Source of the DNA: Kitasatospora sp. SUK 42
Lineage (GTDB): Bacteria > Actinomycetota > Actinomycetes > Streptomycetales > Streptomycetaceae
Direction of reading: 5' to 3'
Length of the DNA stretch: 64,000 nucleotides
Assembly: GCF_015776785.2 (NCBI RefSeq)
Contig: NZ_LFMD02000003.1
Coordinates: 397,798 to 461,797 of the forward strand
Position numbers and translations under genes: made by a program. Numbering within the stretch: the first letter of the stretch is position 1; the number at the start of each line of letters is the position of its first letter. Under the pieces are notes generated by a model, which was not told where the DNA came from, did not search any database, and was given only the letters and a program-made list of their open reading frames with translations. This document shows, in pieces, positions 9,901 through 17,363 of this stretch.

Positions 9901-11634
9901 ATGCCGCGGTACGAGGTGTGGGCGCCGTACGCCGTACGCCGGGTCTCCGTCCACATCGGCGGCTTCGACCACGAGTTGAGCCGCTGCACCCGGCGGGACG
10001 GCTGGTGGACCGGCGAGGCCCCGGAGGGCGACTACGCCTTCCGCCTCGACGACGGCCCGCCGCTGCCCGACCCGCGCTCGCCCTGGCAGCCGCACGGCCC
10101 CGACGGGCCCAGCCGGGCGGTGGACCACGCGGCCTTCCGCTGGTCCCCCACCGGCTGGCGCGGCCGCGCACTGCCCGGCTCGGTGCTGTACGAGCTGCAC
10201 ATCGGCACCTTCACCGCCCGCGGCACCTTCGACGCCGCCGCCGAACACCTGGACCACCTGGTCGAGTTGGGCGTGGACTTCGTCGAGCTGATGCCGGTCT
10301 GCCCCTTCCCCGGCCGGCACGGCTGGGGCTACGACGGGGTGTCGCCGTGGGCCGTCCACCAGCCGTACGGCGGGCCCGAGGGCCTCAAGCGCTTCGTCGA
10401 CGCCGCGCACGGCAAGGGCCTCGGGGTGGTCCTGGACGTGGTGCACAACCACCTCGGCCCCTCCGGCAACCATCTGCCGTCCTTCGGCCCGTACTTCACC
10501 GACCGGCACCACACCCCGTGGGGCTCGGCCGTCAACCTGGACGCGCCCGGCTCGGACGAGGTGCGCGCCTACCTGATCGGCAGCGCGCTGGCCTGGCTGC
10601 GCGACTACCGGATCGACGGCCTGCGGCTGGACGCCGTGCACGCCCTCGCGGACGACCGGGCGGTCCACTTCCTGGAGGAACTCTCCCACCAGGTCGAGAA
10701 GTTGGCGGTCGCCACCAACCGGCCGCTGTTCCTGGTCGCCGAGTCCGACCGCAACACCCCGCACACCACCACCGCCCGCGAGGCCGGCGGCCAGGGCCTC
10801 ACCGCCCAGTGGAGCGACGACTTCCACCACGCCCTGCACTGCGCGCTCACCGGCGAATCCCAGGGCTACTACGAGGACTTCGCGCGCGAGCCGCTCGCCG
10901 CCGTGGCCAGGACGCTGCGGCACGGGTTCTTCCACGACGGCACCTGGTCCTCCTTCCGGGGGCGCAGCCACGGGCGGCCGTTCGCCACGTCGGAAGGACA
11001 CCGCCTGCTCGGCTACCTCCAGACCCACGACCAGATCGGCAACCGGGCGCTCGGCGACCGCATCTCCACCAGCCTGCCCGGCGGCCGGCTCGCCTGCGGC
11101 GCCGCGCTGGTGCTCACCTCGCCGTTCACCCCGATGCTGTTCATGGGCGAGGAGTGGGGCGCCTCCACCCCCTGGCAGTACTTCACCGACCACACCGACA
11201 CCGGCCTGGCCGAGGCCGTCCGCCAGGGCCGGCGGCGGGAGTTCGCCGAGCACGGCTGGGCCGCCGAGTCCGTGCCGGACCCTCAGGAGCCAGCCACCGT
11301 GCTGCGCTCCGTCCTCGACTGGACCGAGCCCCGGCGCGCCCCGCACGCCGAACTCCTCGGCTGGTACCGGACGTTGCTCCGGCTGCGGCGCGAACGGCCG
11401 GAGCTCTCCGACCCGGACCTGGGCGCGGTGCGGGTCGCGTACGACGAGACGGCCGGCTGGCTGGTGGTGCACCGGGGGCCGTACCGGGTCGCGGTCAACC
11501 TCGGGCCGGCCGAGGCCGCGCTGCCGCTGGGGGCCGCCGGGCGCGAGGTGGTGGCGGCCTTCGGGGCGGCGGCACTGGAGGGGGCGGCGGTGCGGCTGGC
11601 GGCGGACGCGGTGGCCGTGGTCCTGACCGGCTGA
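9901..11634 (+). CDS. treZ: Malto-oligosyltrehalose trehalohydrolase
   Basis: Releases trehalose from maltooligosyltrehalose, completing the TreX-TreY-TreZ route. 577 residues. It has an N-terminal CBM48-like domain (about 1-90: YEVWAPYAVRRVSVHIGG), then LYELHIGTFTARGTF and GH13 regions DVVHNHLGP (Asp179), GLRLDAVHAL (nucleophile Asp244), LVAESDRN (acid Glu281) and QTHDQIGNR (Asp377). The ATG follows the treY stop by two bases, with AGGAGG about seven bases upstream inside the treY end. The reading frame stays open far upstream only because of GC bias. Its stop codon lies in an 18-bp tandem repeat shared with the convergent transketolase gene. Confidence 0.95.
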   Translation: MPRYEVWAPYAVRRVSVHIGGFDHELSRCTRRDGWWTGEAPEGDYAFRLDDGPPLPDPRSPWQPHGPDGPSRAVDHAAFRWSPTGWRGRALPGSVLYELHIGTFTARGTFDAAAEHLDHLVELGVDFVELMPVCPFPGRHGWGYDGVSPWAVHQPYGGPEGLKRFVDAAHGKGLGVVLDVVHNHLGPSGNHLPSFGPYFTDRHHTPWGSAVNLDAPGSDEVRAYLIGSALAWLRDYRIDGLRLDAVHALADDRAVHFLEELSHQVEKLAVATNRPLFLVAESDRNTPHTTTAREAGGQGLTAQWSDDFHHALHCALTGESQGYYEDFAREPLAAVARTLRHGFFHDGTWSSFRGRSHGRPFATSEGHRLLGYLQTHDQIGNRALGDRISTSLPGGRLACGAALVLTSPFTPMLFMGEEWGASTPWQYFTDHTDTGLAEAVRQGRRREFAEHGWAAESVPDPQEPATVLRSVLDWTEPRRAPHAELLGWYRTLLRLRRERPELSDPDLGAVRVAYDETAGWLVVHRGPYRVAVNLGPAEAALPLGAAGREVVAAFGAAALEGAAVRLAADAVAVVLTG

Positions 11635-11684
11635 CTCACCGGAGGAAGCCGACTCACCGGAGGAAGCCGACTCACCGGAGGAAG
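11633..11684. repeat. 18-bp tandem repeat covering two convergent stop codons
   Basis: GACTCACCGGAGGAAGCC is repeated at 11633-11650 and 11651-11668, with a partial third copy from 11669 (GACTCACCGGAGGAAG). The treZ stop is 11632-11634 and the transketolase stop (minus) is 11672-11674. Because the unit is 18 bp, the minus-strand frame shows Phe-Leu-Arg-stop three times in the same frame. Confidence 0.9.
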
Positions 11685-12565
11685 GTGTCGCTCCGCTCCC
11701 GCAGCGAGGCCGCGTCCAGGCCGTAGGCGGCCAGGTGTTCCGGGATCGAGCCGTAGTGCCGGTGCTCCTCGCGCGGCACGCCCAGGCCCAGCACCCGGTG
11801 CGGGCGGTCGGCCAGCGCCGCGTGCGCCTCGTTCGCCGACGTGCCCGCCAGGTACGGTTCCACCAGCACCACGTCCGCCCGCTCACCGAGCGCGGAGCGC
11901 AGCCCGGCGGCGTCGAACGGGCGCACCGTCGACGCGTACAGCACGGTGGTGTCCAGGCCCCCGGTGGCCGCCAGCACCGCGTCCAGCATCGGCCCGACGG
12001 CGAGGACCACGCCGCGCGAACCGGTGCGGACGGTGGCGAAGCGGCCGGGCTCGACGGCGACCGGCGCCGCGTTCTGGTGTGCGGAGAGCCGCACGTACAC
12101 GTTGCGGTCGCCGTCCGCGTAGGCGTGGCGCAGCAGTTGCTCGGCCTCGTCCGGGTGGCCGGGGACGTGGACCGTCCAGTCCGGCAGGGTGTCCAGCAGG
12201 GCGACATCGCCCGGGGACATGTGGGTGCGACCGCCGGCCGGCCAGTCGTAGGAGCCGGCCGCGCTCACCAGCACCGCGCCGACACCCTGGTGGATCAGGT
12301 CCAACTTGACCTGCTCGAAGGGTCGTTCGATCAGGAAGCTGGCGAAGGTGTGGGCGATCGGTCGCATGCCGGTCAGCGCCAGTCCGCCGGCCGCGCCGAT
12401 CAGCAGCTGCTCGCGGATGCCCACGTTGACCACCCGGTCGGGGTGGCGCGCGGCGGCCGGCTCGAAGGCGGCGGCGGTGATGTCGGCGAGCACCACGGCC
12501 AGCCTGGGGTCCTCGTCCAGCAGGCGGGTGGTGACGTCGACGAAGCGGTCGCGCATAGTGTCCAT
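11672..12565 (-). CDS. Transketolase, C-terminal subunit
   Basis: Pyrimidine-binding and C-terminal domains of a split transketolase, 297 residues. It holds the transketolase Pyr-domain features NVGIREQLLIGAAGGLALTG (the Glu activates thiamine diphosphate) and AHTFASFLIERPFEQVKLDL. A C-terminal domain follows with VVLAVGPMLDAVLAA and VVLVEPYLAGT. It must pair with the N-terminal subunit encoded 48 bp upstream to form an active thiamine-diphosphate enzyme moving two-carbon ketol units in the non-oxidative pentose phosphate pathway. The ATG at 12565 has AAGGAA upstream. The true substrates are unknown, since housekeeping transketolases in these bacteria are single-chain. The C-terminal codons are triplicated downstream (11633-11684). 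Confidence 0.88.
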   Translation of the reverse strand: MDTMRDRFVDVTTRLLDEDPRLAVVLADITAAAFEPAAARHPDRVVNVGIREQLLIGAAGGLALTGMRPIAHTFASFLIERPFEQVKLDLIHQGVGAVLVSAAGSYDWPAGGRTHMSPGDVALLDTLPDWTVHVPGHPDEAEQLLRHAYADGDRNVYVRLSAHQNAAPVAVEPGRFATVRTGSRGVVLAVGPMLDAVLAATGGLDTTVLYASTVRPFDAAGLRSALGERADVVLVEPYLAGTSANEAHAALADRPHRVLGLGVPREEHRHYGSIPEHLAAYGLDAASLRERSDTFLR

Positions 12566-12613
12566 CGGTGAAGTTCCTTTCTCGGCGGGCTACTTGGCTG
12601 ACTGTCGGGGCGA

Positions 12614-13336
12614 TCAGCCGACCACGACGTCCTTCGGCTCGACCTTGGCGACCACCGCGTGCGGGCGGCCCGGGTGCTCGGCGGTGAAGGCGCGGTACAG
12701 CGCCTCGTGGTCGCGGCCGTCCACCGTCGCGGTGGACCAACCCTCGGCCGCGAACCGCTGGGCGATCCCGCCCTGCCAGCCGTGCGTGGCGGAGGAGTTG
12801 TCGATCACCAGCACGTGCAGCCGCTCCAGGCCGCCGGCGCCGGCGAAGGCCACCGCCTCATGGTTGGAGCCCTCGTCGAACTCGGCGTCGCCGACCAGCA
12901 CCCACACCGCCGGGTCGGTCAGCCCCTGCGCCCGCAGCCCCAGCGCGGTGCCGACGGCCAGCGGCAGGCCGTGGCCGAGCGAGCCGGAGGCGATCTCCAC
13001 GCCGGGCAGCAGCGTGCGGTCCGGGTGGTGGCCGAGCGGCGAGTCGTAGCCGCCGAAGCTGGGCAGGACGGCCGGGTCGATGAAGCCCTTGGCGGCCAGC
13101 ACCGCGTAGTAGGCCATCGGGCCGTGGCCCTTGGAGAGCAGGAAGCGGTCCCGGTCCTGGGCCTCGGCGGTGGCCGGGGTGACCCGCAGGACCCGGTCGT
13201 ACAGCACCCACAGGGCGTCCAGGGTGGAGGTGGCGGCGGGGCCGTGCTTCTCGTCGCCGGTCATCAGGGCCATCAGCGGCTGGAGGTCCTCGAACCGGGC
13301 CGGGACGGCGGTGTCCGTACTCGTCTTCGTCGTCAT
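12614..13336 (-). CDS. Transketolase, N-terminal (thiamine diphosphate-binding) subunit
   Basis: PP domain of a two-subunit transketolase, 240 residues. Visible are FLLSKGHGPMAYYAVLAAKG (near 70), the block GVEIASGSLGHGLPLAVGTALG, and the thiamine-diphosphate/metal motif GDAEFDEGSNHEA. This is followed by VIDNSSATHGW, which occupies the place of the usual NDxN segment. The ATG at 13336 is used; a TTG-led extension of five residues is less likely. It is divergent from soxR and preceded by a promoter with a 19-bp spacer that contains a SoxR-like palindrome, so redox control is likely. It is co-directional with the C-terminal subunit. Confidence 0.88.
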   Translation of the reverse strand: MTTKTSTDTAVPARFEDLQPLMALMTGDEKHGPAATSTLDALWVLYDRVLRVTPATAEAQDRDRFLLSKGHGPMAYYAVLAAKGFIDPAVLPSFGGYDSPLGHHPDRTLLPGVEIASGSLGHGLPLAVGTALGLRAQGLTDPAVWVLVGDAEFDEGSNHEAVAFAGAGGLERLHVLVIDNSSATHGWQGGIAQRFAAEGWSTATVDGRDHEALYRAFTAEHPGRPHAVVAKVEPKDVVVG

Positions 13337-13342
13337 GCCACG

Positions 13343-13373
13343 ATCGTGCAACTTAAAGCCAGCTTGAGGTCAA
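13343..13373 (-). promoter_or_regulatory. Transketolase promoter with SoxR-like box in a 19-bp spacer
   Basis: On the minus strand a -35 TTGACC (13373-13368) and a -10-like CACGAT (13348-13343) are separated by 19 bp, the overlong spacing typical of MerR-family targets. Between them lies an 18-bp imperfect palindrome, CCTCAAG-CTGG-CTTTAAG (13352-13369), close to the SoxR box pattern CCTCAAG-N4-CTTGAGG. The adjacent gene encodes a SoxR-type protein. Confidence 0.65.
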
Positions 13374-13392
13374 GCGGCTACAGTGGGTGCCC

Positions 13393-13944
13393 ATGACCGC
13401 GACACCCCACTGCGACCGCACGCCCGGCCCGCGCACGAGCGACCTGCTCACCATCGGCCAGCTCTCCGCCCGCAGCGGGCTCGCCGCCTCGGCCCTGCGC
13501 TACTACGAGAGCCTCGGCCTGATCCACGCCACCCGCACCGGCGGCGGCCAACGCCGCTACACCCGCGGCACGTTGCGCCGGATCGCCTTCGTCCGGGCCG
13601 CCCAGCGGGTCGGCCTGTCCCTGGACGAGGCCAAGGTCGCCCTCGACCGGCTGCCCGAGCGCCCCGCCCCCAGCGGCACCGAGTGGGACCAGGTCGCCTC
13701 GTCCTGGCAGAGCCGGATCGACGAGCAGATCGCCGAACTCGAACGGCTCAAGGCCAAGCTCACCGGCTGCATCGGCTGCGGCTGCCTCTCACTCACCCGC
13801 TGCGCCCTCTACAACGCCGAGGACCGCGCCGCCCAGGCCGGCCCCGGCGCCCGCTACCTGCTCACCCGCGACCCGGCCACCGGCCCCGAGCCGGTCCCCG
13901 CGGCCTTCGAGGACGGCTGTGGCAGCGGGCGCACCGAGCGCTGA
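13393..13944 (+). CDS. soxR: Redox-sensitive transcriptional activator SoxR
   Basis: MerR-family regulator of 183 residues. The DNA-binding head is LLTIGQLSARSGLAASALRYYE (about 19-40), followed by GGGQRRYTR. A dimerisation helix leads to the [2Fe-2S] cluster motif C126-x2-C129-x-C131-x5-C137, the exact spacing of SoxR. Oxidation of this cluster by redox-cycling compounds activates target promoters. A TACAGT -10 sits eight bases before the ATG, so the transcript may be leaderless; the in-frame GTG at 13387 would lie too close to that -10. It is divergent from the split transketolase genes, whose promoter carries a SoxR-like box. Confidence 0.93.
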   Translation: MTATPHCDRTPGPRTSDLLTIGQLSARSGLAASALRYYESLGLIHATRTGGGQRRYTRGTLRRIAFVRAAQRVGLSLDEAKVALDRLPERPAPSGTEWDQVASSWQSRIDEQIAELERLKAKLTGCIGCGCLSLTRCALYNAEDRAAQAGPGARYLLTRDPATGPEPVPAAFEDGCGSGRTER

Positions 13945-13982
13945 AGAACCCTGTACGGAACGCCCGTTGACCTACTCGCCGC

Positions 13983-14513
13983 CTACGGGTGCTCCGGCCT
14001 GGCGTCTGTGCGCAGCAGGCTGTAGAAGACCATGTCGCGCCAGGCGCCGTCGCGGAAGTTCACCGCCCGGTGCACGCCCTCGCGGGTGAAGCCGAGCTTC
14101 TCCAGGACCCTCTGCTCGGCGAGGTTGCCGGCCTCGGTGTCCGCCTCCAGCCTCATCACCGGCGTGTACGCGAACAGGTAGTCCACCAGGAGCCGTTGGG
14201 CCTGGGTGCCGATCCCCCGCCCGCGCGCCCTCGGGAGCAGTTGCACGCCGATGCTCCAGTACCGGGAGGTCGGCCGCGGACCCTTCCGGGTGGCCGCGAC
14301 GAAGCCGAGGAACTCGCCGCCGGCGGTGACCGCGAACACCCACTGTTCGTCGCTCATCAGCCCGTTCTCGGCCCACCGGCGACGGAACCGGTCAGGATCC
14401 CCCCAGCCGTACCACTGGAACTCGCCCGCCGCCTCGGGGTCGTTCACCAGCTCGTTGAAGGCCGGGAGGTCGGCTTCGGCTATCGGACGCAGGGAGACCG
14501 CTTCTTCGCTCAT
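13983..14513 (-). CDS. GNAT-family acetyltransferase (RimJ/RimL type)
   Basis: 176 residues. Starts with VSLRPIAEADLPAFNELVND, then WSIGVQLLPRARGRGIGTQAQRL (acetyl-CoA motif A, about 100-122) and NLAEQRVLEKLGFTREGVHR, the RimJ/RimL-type motif B. The ending RDMVFYSLLRTD is also typical. Members acetylate protein N-termini, antibiotics or small amines; no substrate can be assigned. It is convergent with soxR, leaving 38 bp with no clear terminator. Confidence 0.85.
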   Translation of the reverse strand: MSEEAVSLRPIAEADLPAFNELVNDPEAAGEFQWYGWGDPDRFRRRWAENGLMSDEQWVFAVTAGGEFLGFVAATRKGPRPTSRYWSIGVQLLPRARGRGIGTQAQRLLVDYLFAYTPVMRLEADTEAGNLAEQRVLEKLGFTREGVHRAVNFRDGAWRDMVFYSLLRTDARPEHP

Positions 14514-14595
14514 TCGATCACCCTAGACAGGGACGGGCCGCGTTCAACCGGATATCGACCGCGCGACCCGGACGGTTCCCCTCTCGCCGCGCGCC

Positions 14596-15075
14596 CTAGA
14601 AGCTCCGCGAGCTGAGCGGCTGTTCCCACGTCAGCTCATGGACGGTGAGGTACGCCCAGCCGATCACCGTGACCGCCACGAGCAGCCACGCGACCACGGC
14701 CGCCCGCCGCCCGCACTCCCGGCCCCGGGCCCGCTGGAACCCGGCGATCAGGCCGGCGATCGCGGTGGTCGGCAGGGCGAGGAAGGCCAGGTACAGGATC
14801 CAAGTTCCGTCCAGGATCAGGGCCACGATCCCCACGAGCCCCGGCGGCACCGAGACGGCGGCAATCCCCATACCGGAGGCCGCGCAGGCGACGCGGAAGC
14901 GGTTCCGGTAGCGGAAGAAGGCCGGCACGGCACAGGCGGCCGCACAGAGCAGCCCGCAGACGTAGAGGACCGTTCCGCGAGGCCCGATCACTACCGCCAT
15001 CGCCACCACGGGGACCAGGAATACCACGACCCCCATCCCGGACAGCCATCGCGCACTCACCGGCACCGCGACCAT
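14596..15075 (-). CDS. Small integral membrane protein of unknown function
   Basis: I do not recognise a family. About 159 residues with four predicted membrane helices: roughly residues 13-32 (MGVVVFLVPVVAMAVVIG), 36-55, 70-100 (a paired segment) and 125-147 (AAVVAWLLVAVTVIGWAYL). Short basic loops (RYRNRFR, RARGRECGRR) suggest the cytoplasmic sides. The start at 15075 is chosen because GGGGGA lies just upstream; an ATG at 15093 would add six residues. The gene stands alone between a GNAT gene and the ATP-binding cluster. Confidence 0.6.
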   Translation of the reverse strand: MVAVPVSARWLSGMGVVVFLVPVVAMAVVIGPRGTVLYVCGLLCAAACAVPAFFRYRNRFRVACAASGMGIAAVSVPPGLVGIVALILDGTWILYLAFLALPTTAIAGLIAGFQRARGRECGRRAAVVAWLLVAVTVIGWAYLTVHELTWEQPLSSRSF

Positions 15076-15160
15076 GCTTCCCCCTGCACCCATCCGATTT
15101 GAACGCGTTCGAACCTAGCACGCAGGGGAAACGCCTATCGAGAGGATTCGCTCCCCGAGA

Positions 15161-15436
15161 TCACGCGGACTCCTCGCCGGAGTTCGCCCAACTGATGCGC
15201 AACTCGCAATGCCCGAAGGGGAGGGCAAGGAACGGGTTCGCAGCGAGGTGGCGAATGACGTCGCGCTCGGCACACGGGCCGGTGAGGACGCGTTCGAGAA
15301 GCTGGTGCTGGAGTCTGGGCATGGGGCGGAAGCAGATCGAGTCCCAGATGGCTTCGAGGGCCTCGGACGTGAGGGTGCGGGTGATCGGCGGCCTCACTCC
15401 GGGGATCTCCACGCGGATTTCGTGATCGACCCTCAT
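15161..15436 (-). CDS. Hypothetical protein co-translated with the ATP-binding regulator
   Basis: 91 residues, family not recognised. It begins MRVDHEIRVEIPGVRPPITR and has mixed alpha/beta character without membrane segments. Its ATG overlaps the stop of the upstream ATP-binding protein gene (ATGA), so the two are translationally coupled and probably act together. The codon bias is weaker than that of neighbouring core genes, which fits an accessory regulatory cluster. Confidence 0.55.
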   Translation of the reverse strand: MRVDHEIRVEIPGVRPPITRTLTSEALEAIWDSICFRPMPRLQHQLLERVLTGPCAERDVIRHLAANPFLALPFGHCELRISWANSGEESA

Positions 15437-15825
15437 GCGGCCACCTCACACCAGACGATCTTGCCGAGCGGCCGGCGCGGGCAGCAACCCCAGCGCGCGG
15501 CAAGGGATTCGACGATCCGCAGGCCGCGTCCGGTCTCGTCGTCGAGACCGGACGCGGCGAGGGCGGGTCGGCGGTCACCCCGGGCGTCGTGGACCTCGAT
15601 GCGGAGCCGGTCGGGATCGACATCGAGGGCGAGGTAGATGAGACGCCCGACCGGAGTGCCGTGGAGAACGGCGTTGGTGACGAGCTCCGAGGCGAGCAGG
15701 AGCCCGGAGTCGAGGAAGCGCTCCCCCTGCGGGGTGGAGGAGAGCAGGACGGCGACCCGCTGGCGGGCGATCGCGGAGGAGCGGCGGCTACGCGGGAGCC
15801 AGATGGTGGAGGAGTTTCGAGACAT
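15433..15825 (-). CDS. ATP-binding protein, anti-sigma-factor kinase-like (HATPase_c_2)
   Basis: 130 residues. Contains the GHKL ATPase features of RsbW-like regulators: SGLLLASELVTNAVLHG (N box, about 55-71), LRIEVHDARGD (G1), and ETGRGLRIVESLAARWG (G2). Streptomycetes have many such single-domain ATP-binding proteins. They usually sit next to Scr1-type XRE regulators and DUF397 proteins, as here with the divergent genes at 16133-17196. The start at 15825 is set by GGAAGGTGA seven bases upstream; in-frame upstream starts are weaker. Confidence 0.82.
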   Translation of the reverse strand: MSRNSSTIWLPRSRRSSAIARQRVAVLLSSTPQGERFLDSGLLLASELVTNAVLHGTPVGRLIYLALDVDPDRLRIEVHDARGDRRPALAASGLDDETGRGLRIVESLAARWGCCPRRPLGKIVWCEVAA

Positions 15826-16132
15826 GGCGAAGTCACCTTCCATACACATGAGTGGAGAAGGCCGAGCAGCCGACACGGCGGCTCGTATGGCATCCAGCAC
15901 GAAGCGCCCAGGAGGGTGCGTCACAGTCGCACGCCATGAACGTCACACATAGCCAGCGCTCCGTTACTCACAGCATGGAGCATCGCCGTGCCAGACCGCA
16001 AGACAAGTCAGCGAAATATGAAAACTTTCAGATACGAGAGCAAGGTAGGCCCTCTAGGCTCTCCCTTGTGGTGGCGAGCCGTCACCACTCGCATGCACAC
16101 TGGTCCCTGAGCGTTCCGAAGGGGTTACGTAG
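15826..16132. other. Divergent intergenic region of the ATP-binding/XRE cluster
   Basis: 307 bp, noticeably AT-richer (for example 16013-16040) than flanking genes. It should hold promoters for both directions. GAAGGGGT lies just before the XRE start. I see no RNA gene and no promoter I can place with confidence. Confidence 0.5.
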
Positions 16133-16978
16133 ATGGCAGTCGCAGTGCCAGCCGTGCGGTACCGACGCATCGCCGCCGAGCTGAGAAGGCTTCGCGAGCT
16201 GAAGAACCTGTCCGCCGAGGAGGTCGCCGCCCAAGTCGACGGCATCAACCTGGTGAAGCTCAGCCGGTACGAGAACGCTCGCGTCCAGTTGAAGCCCGAT
16301 GTAGTCCGTGCCCTACTCGACTTCTACGAGTGCGACGAGGATCTCAAGGAGGTCCTCGTCGAGATCCTCCGGGACAAGCGGCGCCCGGGCTGGATGGCGG
16401 GATACGAGCAACTGAACCCGCTCTACACGGATCTGATCCGTCTCGAAGAGACCGCTGTCGGCAACAAGTCATACGAGTCCGCTTACATCCCCGGCCTACT
16501 TCAGACTCGCCAGTACGCTCACGCCATCATCTCCAGCGGCGTGATAAAGAAGCCCAGCGTCGAAGAACGCGTCGAGGTCCGGATCAACAGGCAGTCCGTT
16601 CTCACTCGATCCGAGAACCCGCTGAAGCTGTGGGCTGTGATTCACGAAGCCACCCTCAGCATGAGTGCCGCCCCAGGCGTCATGGTTGACCAGTTGGACA
16701 AGCTGTTGCAGTTCAGCCAGCTTCCCAACATCAGGATTCAGGTCATGCCGGCCGTGGCACCACCGCACCCCGGAATGACCGGACCGTTCGCACTCCTGGA
16801 GTTTCGGCAGCGAGACCTCGACCTGGTGCTGCTCAGCGGAATGCTCAGCAGCGACTGGGTTGAAGACGCGACCCAAGTCGATATCTATCGAGCGGCGTTC
16901 GACGAAATCATGGCGACCGCCTTGGACCTCGACCAGTCTCGCAACCTCATCACACAGAAGAGAGACACGCTCAAGTGA
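16133..16978 (+). CDS. Scr1-type XRE regulator (helix-turn-helix, DUF5753)
   Basis: 281 residues. An N-terminal helix-turn-helix (about 10-65: LRRLRELKNLSAEEVAAQVDG, LVKLSRYENARVQ) is followed by the Scr1/DUF5753 domain, shown by PGWMAGYEQLNPLYTDLIRLEE, AYIPGLLQTRQYAHAIISSG and LPNIRIQVMP near 205. These proteins are abundant in Streptomyces and form pairs with a small DUF397 protein, here overlapping the stop (GTGA). WhiJ and related regulators of development belong to this class; I infer a developmental or phase-variable role but cannot name the target. Codon use is more relaxed than in core genes. Confidence 0.9.
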   Translation: MAVAVPAVRYRRIAAELRRLRELKNLSAEEVAAQVDGINLVKLSRYENARVQLKPDVVRALLDFYECDEDLKEVLVEILRDKRRPGWMAGYEQLNPLYTDLIRLEETAVGNKSYESAYIPGLLQTRQYAHAIISSGVIKKPSVEERVEVRINRQSVLTRSENPLKLWAVIHEATLSMSAAPGVMVDQLDKLLQFSQLPNIRIQVMPAVAPPHPGMTGPFALLEFRQRDLDLVLLSGMLSSDWVEDATQVDIYRAAFDEIMATALDLDQSRNLITQKRDTLK

Positions 16979-17196
16979 CCCACTTCCCTGTCGCCTCCGC
17001 ACTCCCCGTGCAGTGGAAGAAGGCAAGCGCCAGCAACCCGAACGACAACTGCGTCGAAGTAGCCGACGGCATCACCGGCATCATCCCGGTCCGCGACAGC
17101 AAGGACCCCCACGGCCCGGCCCTCAGCTTCACCCCCGAGGCCTGGCAGGCATTCGTGGCCGGCATCCAAGCCGCCGACTTCCCCACCACCCCCTGA
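16975..17196 (+). CDS. DUF397 protein, partner of the upstream XRE regulator
   Basis: 73 residues with the DUF397 pattern: WKKASASNPNDNCVEVADG, then IPVRDSKDPHGPALSFTPEAWQAFVAGIQ. The start GTG overlaps the stop of the XRE gene, so the two are co-translated. DUF397 proteins act as partners or antagonists of the adjacent Scr1-type regulator in the systems studied. A strong terminator hairpin follows within ten bases. Confidence 0.9.
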   Translation: MTHFPVASALPVQWKKASASNPNDNCVEVADGITGIIPVRDSKDPHGPALSFTPEAWQAFVAGIQAADFPTTP

Positions 17197-17204
17197 GACA
17201 TCCC

Positions 17205-17239
17205 ACGGGCGGCCCCGCGCACCACGCGGGGCCGCCCGT
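17205..17239 (+). terminator. Terminator after the DUF397 gene
   Basis: Perfect 15-bp stem ACGGGCGGCCCCGCG / CGCGGGGCCGCCCGT with loop CACCA. No T-tract, as is common in streptomycetes. Confidence 0.8.
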
Positions 17240-17281
17240 CCACCGCGCGCCGCAGGCCTGCTCAAGCGGCATACAGACGCG

Positions 17282-17325
17282 CCTCCCAGGTATTGCCCAG
17301 CAATTGCCCAGTTGCTGCCCAGACT
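17282..17325 (+). promoter_or_regulatory. Four 11-bp direct repeats upstream of the esterase promoter
   Basis: CCCAG occurs at 17285, 17296, 17307 and 17318, exactly 11 bp apart, inside units CCTCCCAGGTA, TTGCCCAGCAA, TTGCCCAGTTG and CTGCCCAGACT. They end just where a -35 would be expected for the TAGCCT -10 at 17352-17357. The layout resembles OmpR/PhoP-type activator sites on one face of the helix. No regulator gene is adjacent. Confidence 0.5.
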
Positions 17326-17363
17326 CTCAGCCCCCTCTCATCCGTCGCCCCTAGCCTCCGCGC

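Noticed and set aside
7415..10171. 918-codon minus-strand open frame
   Set aside because: Shadow of treY and treZ; composition typical of antisense frames in high-GC DNA.
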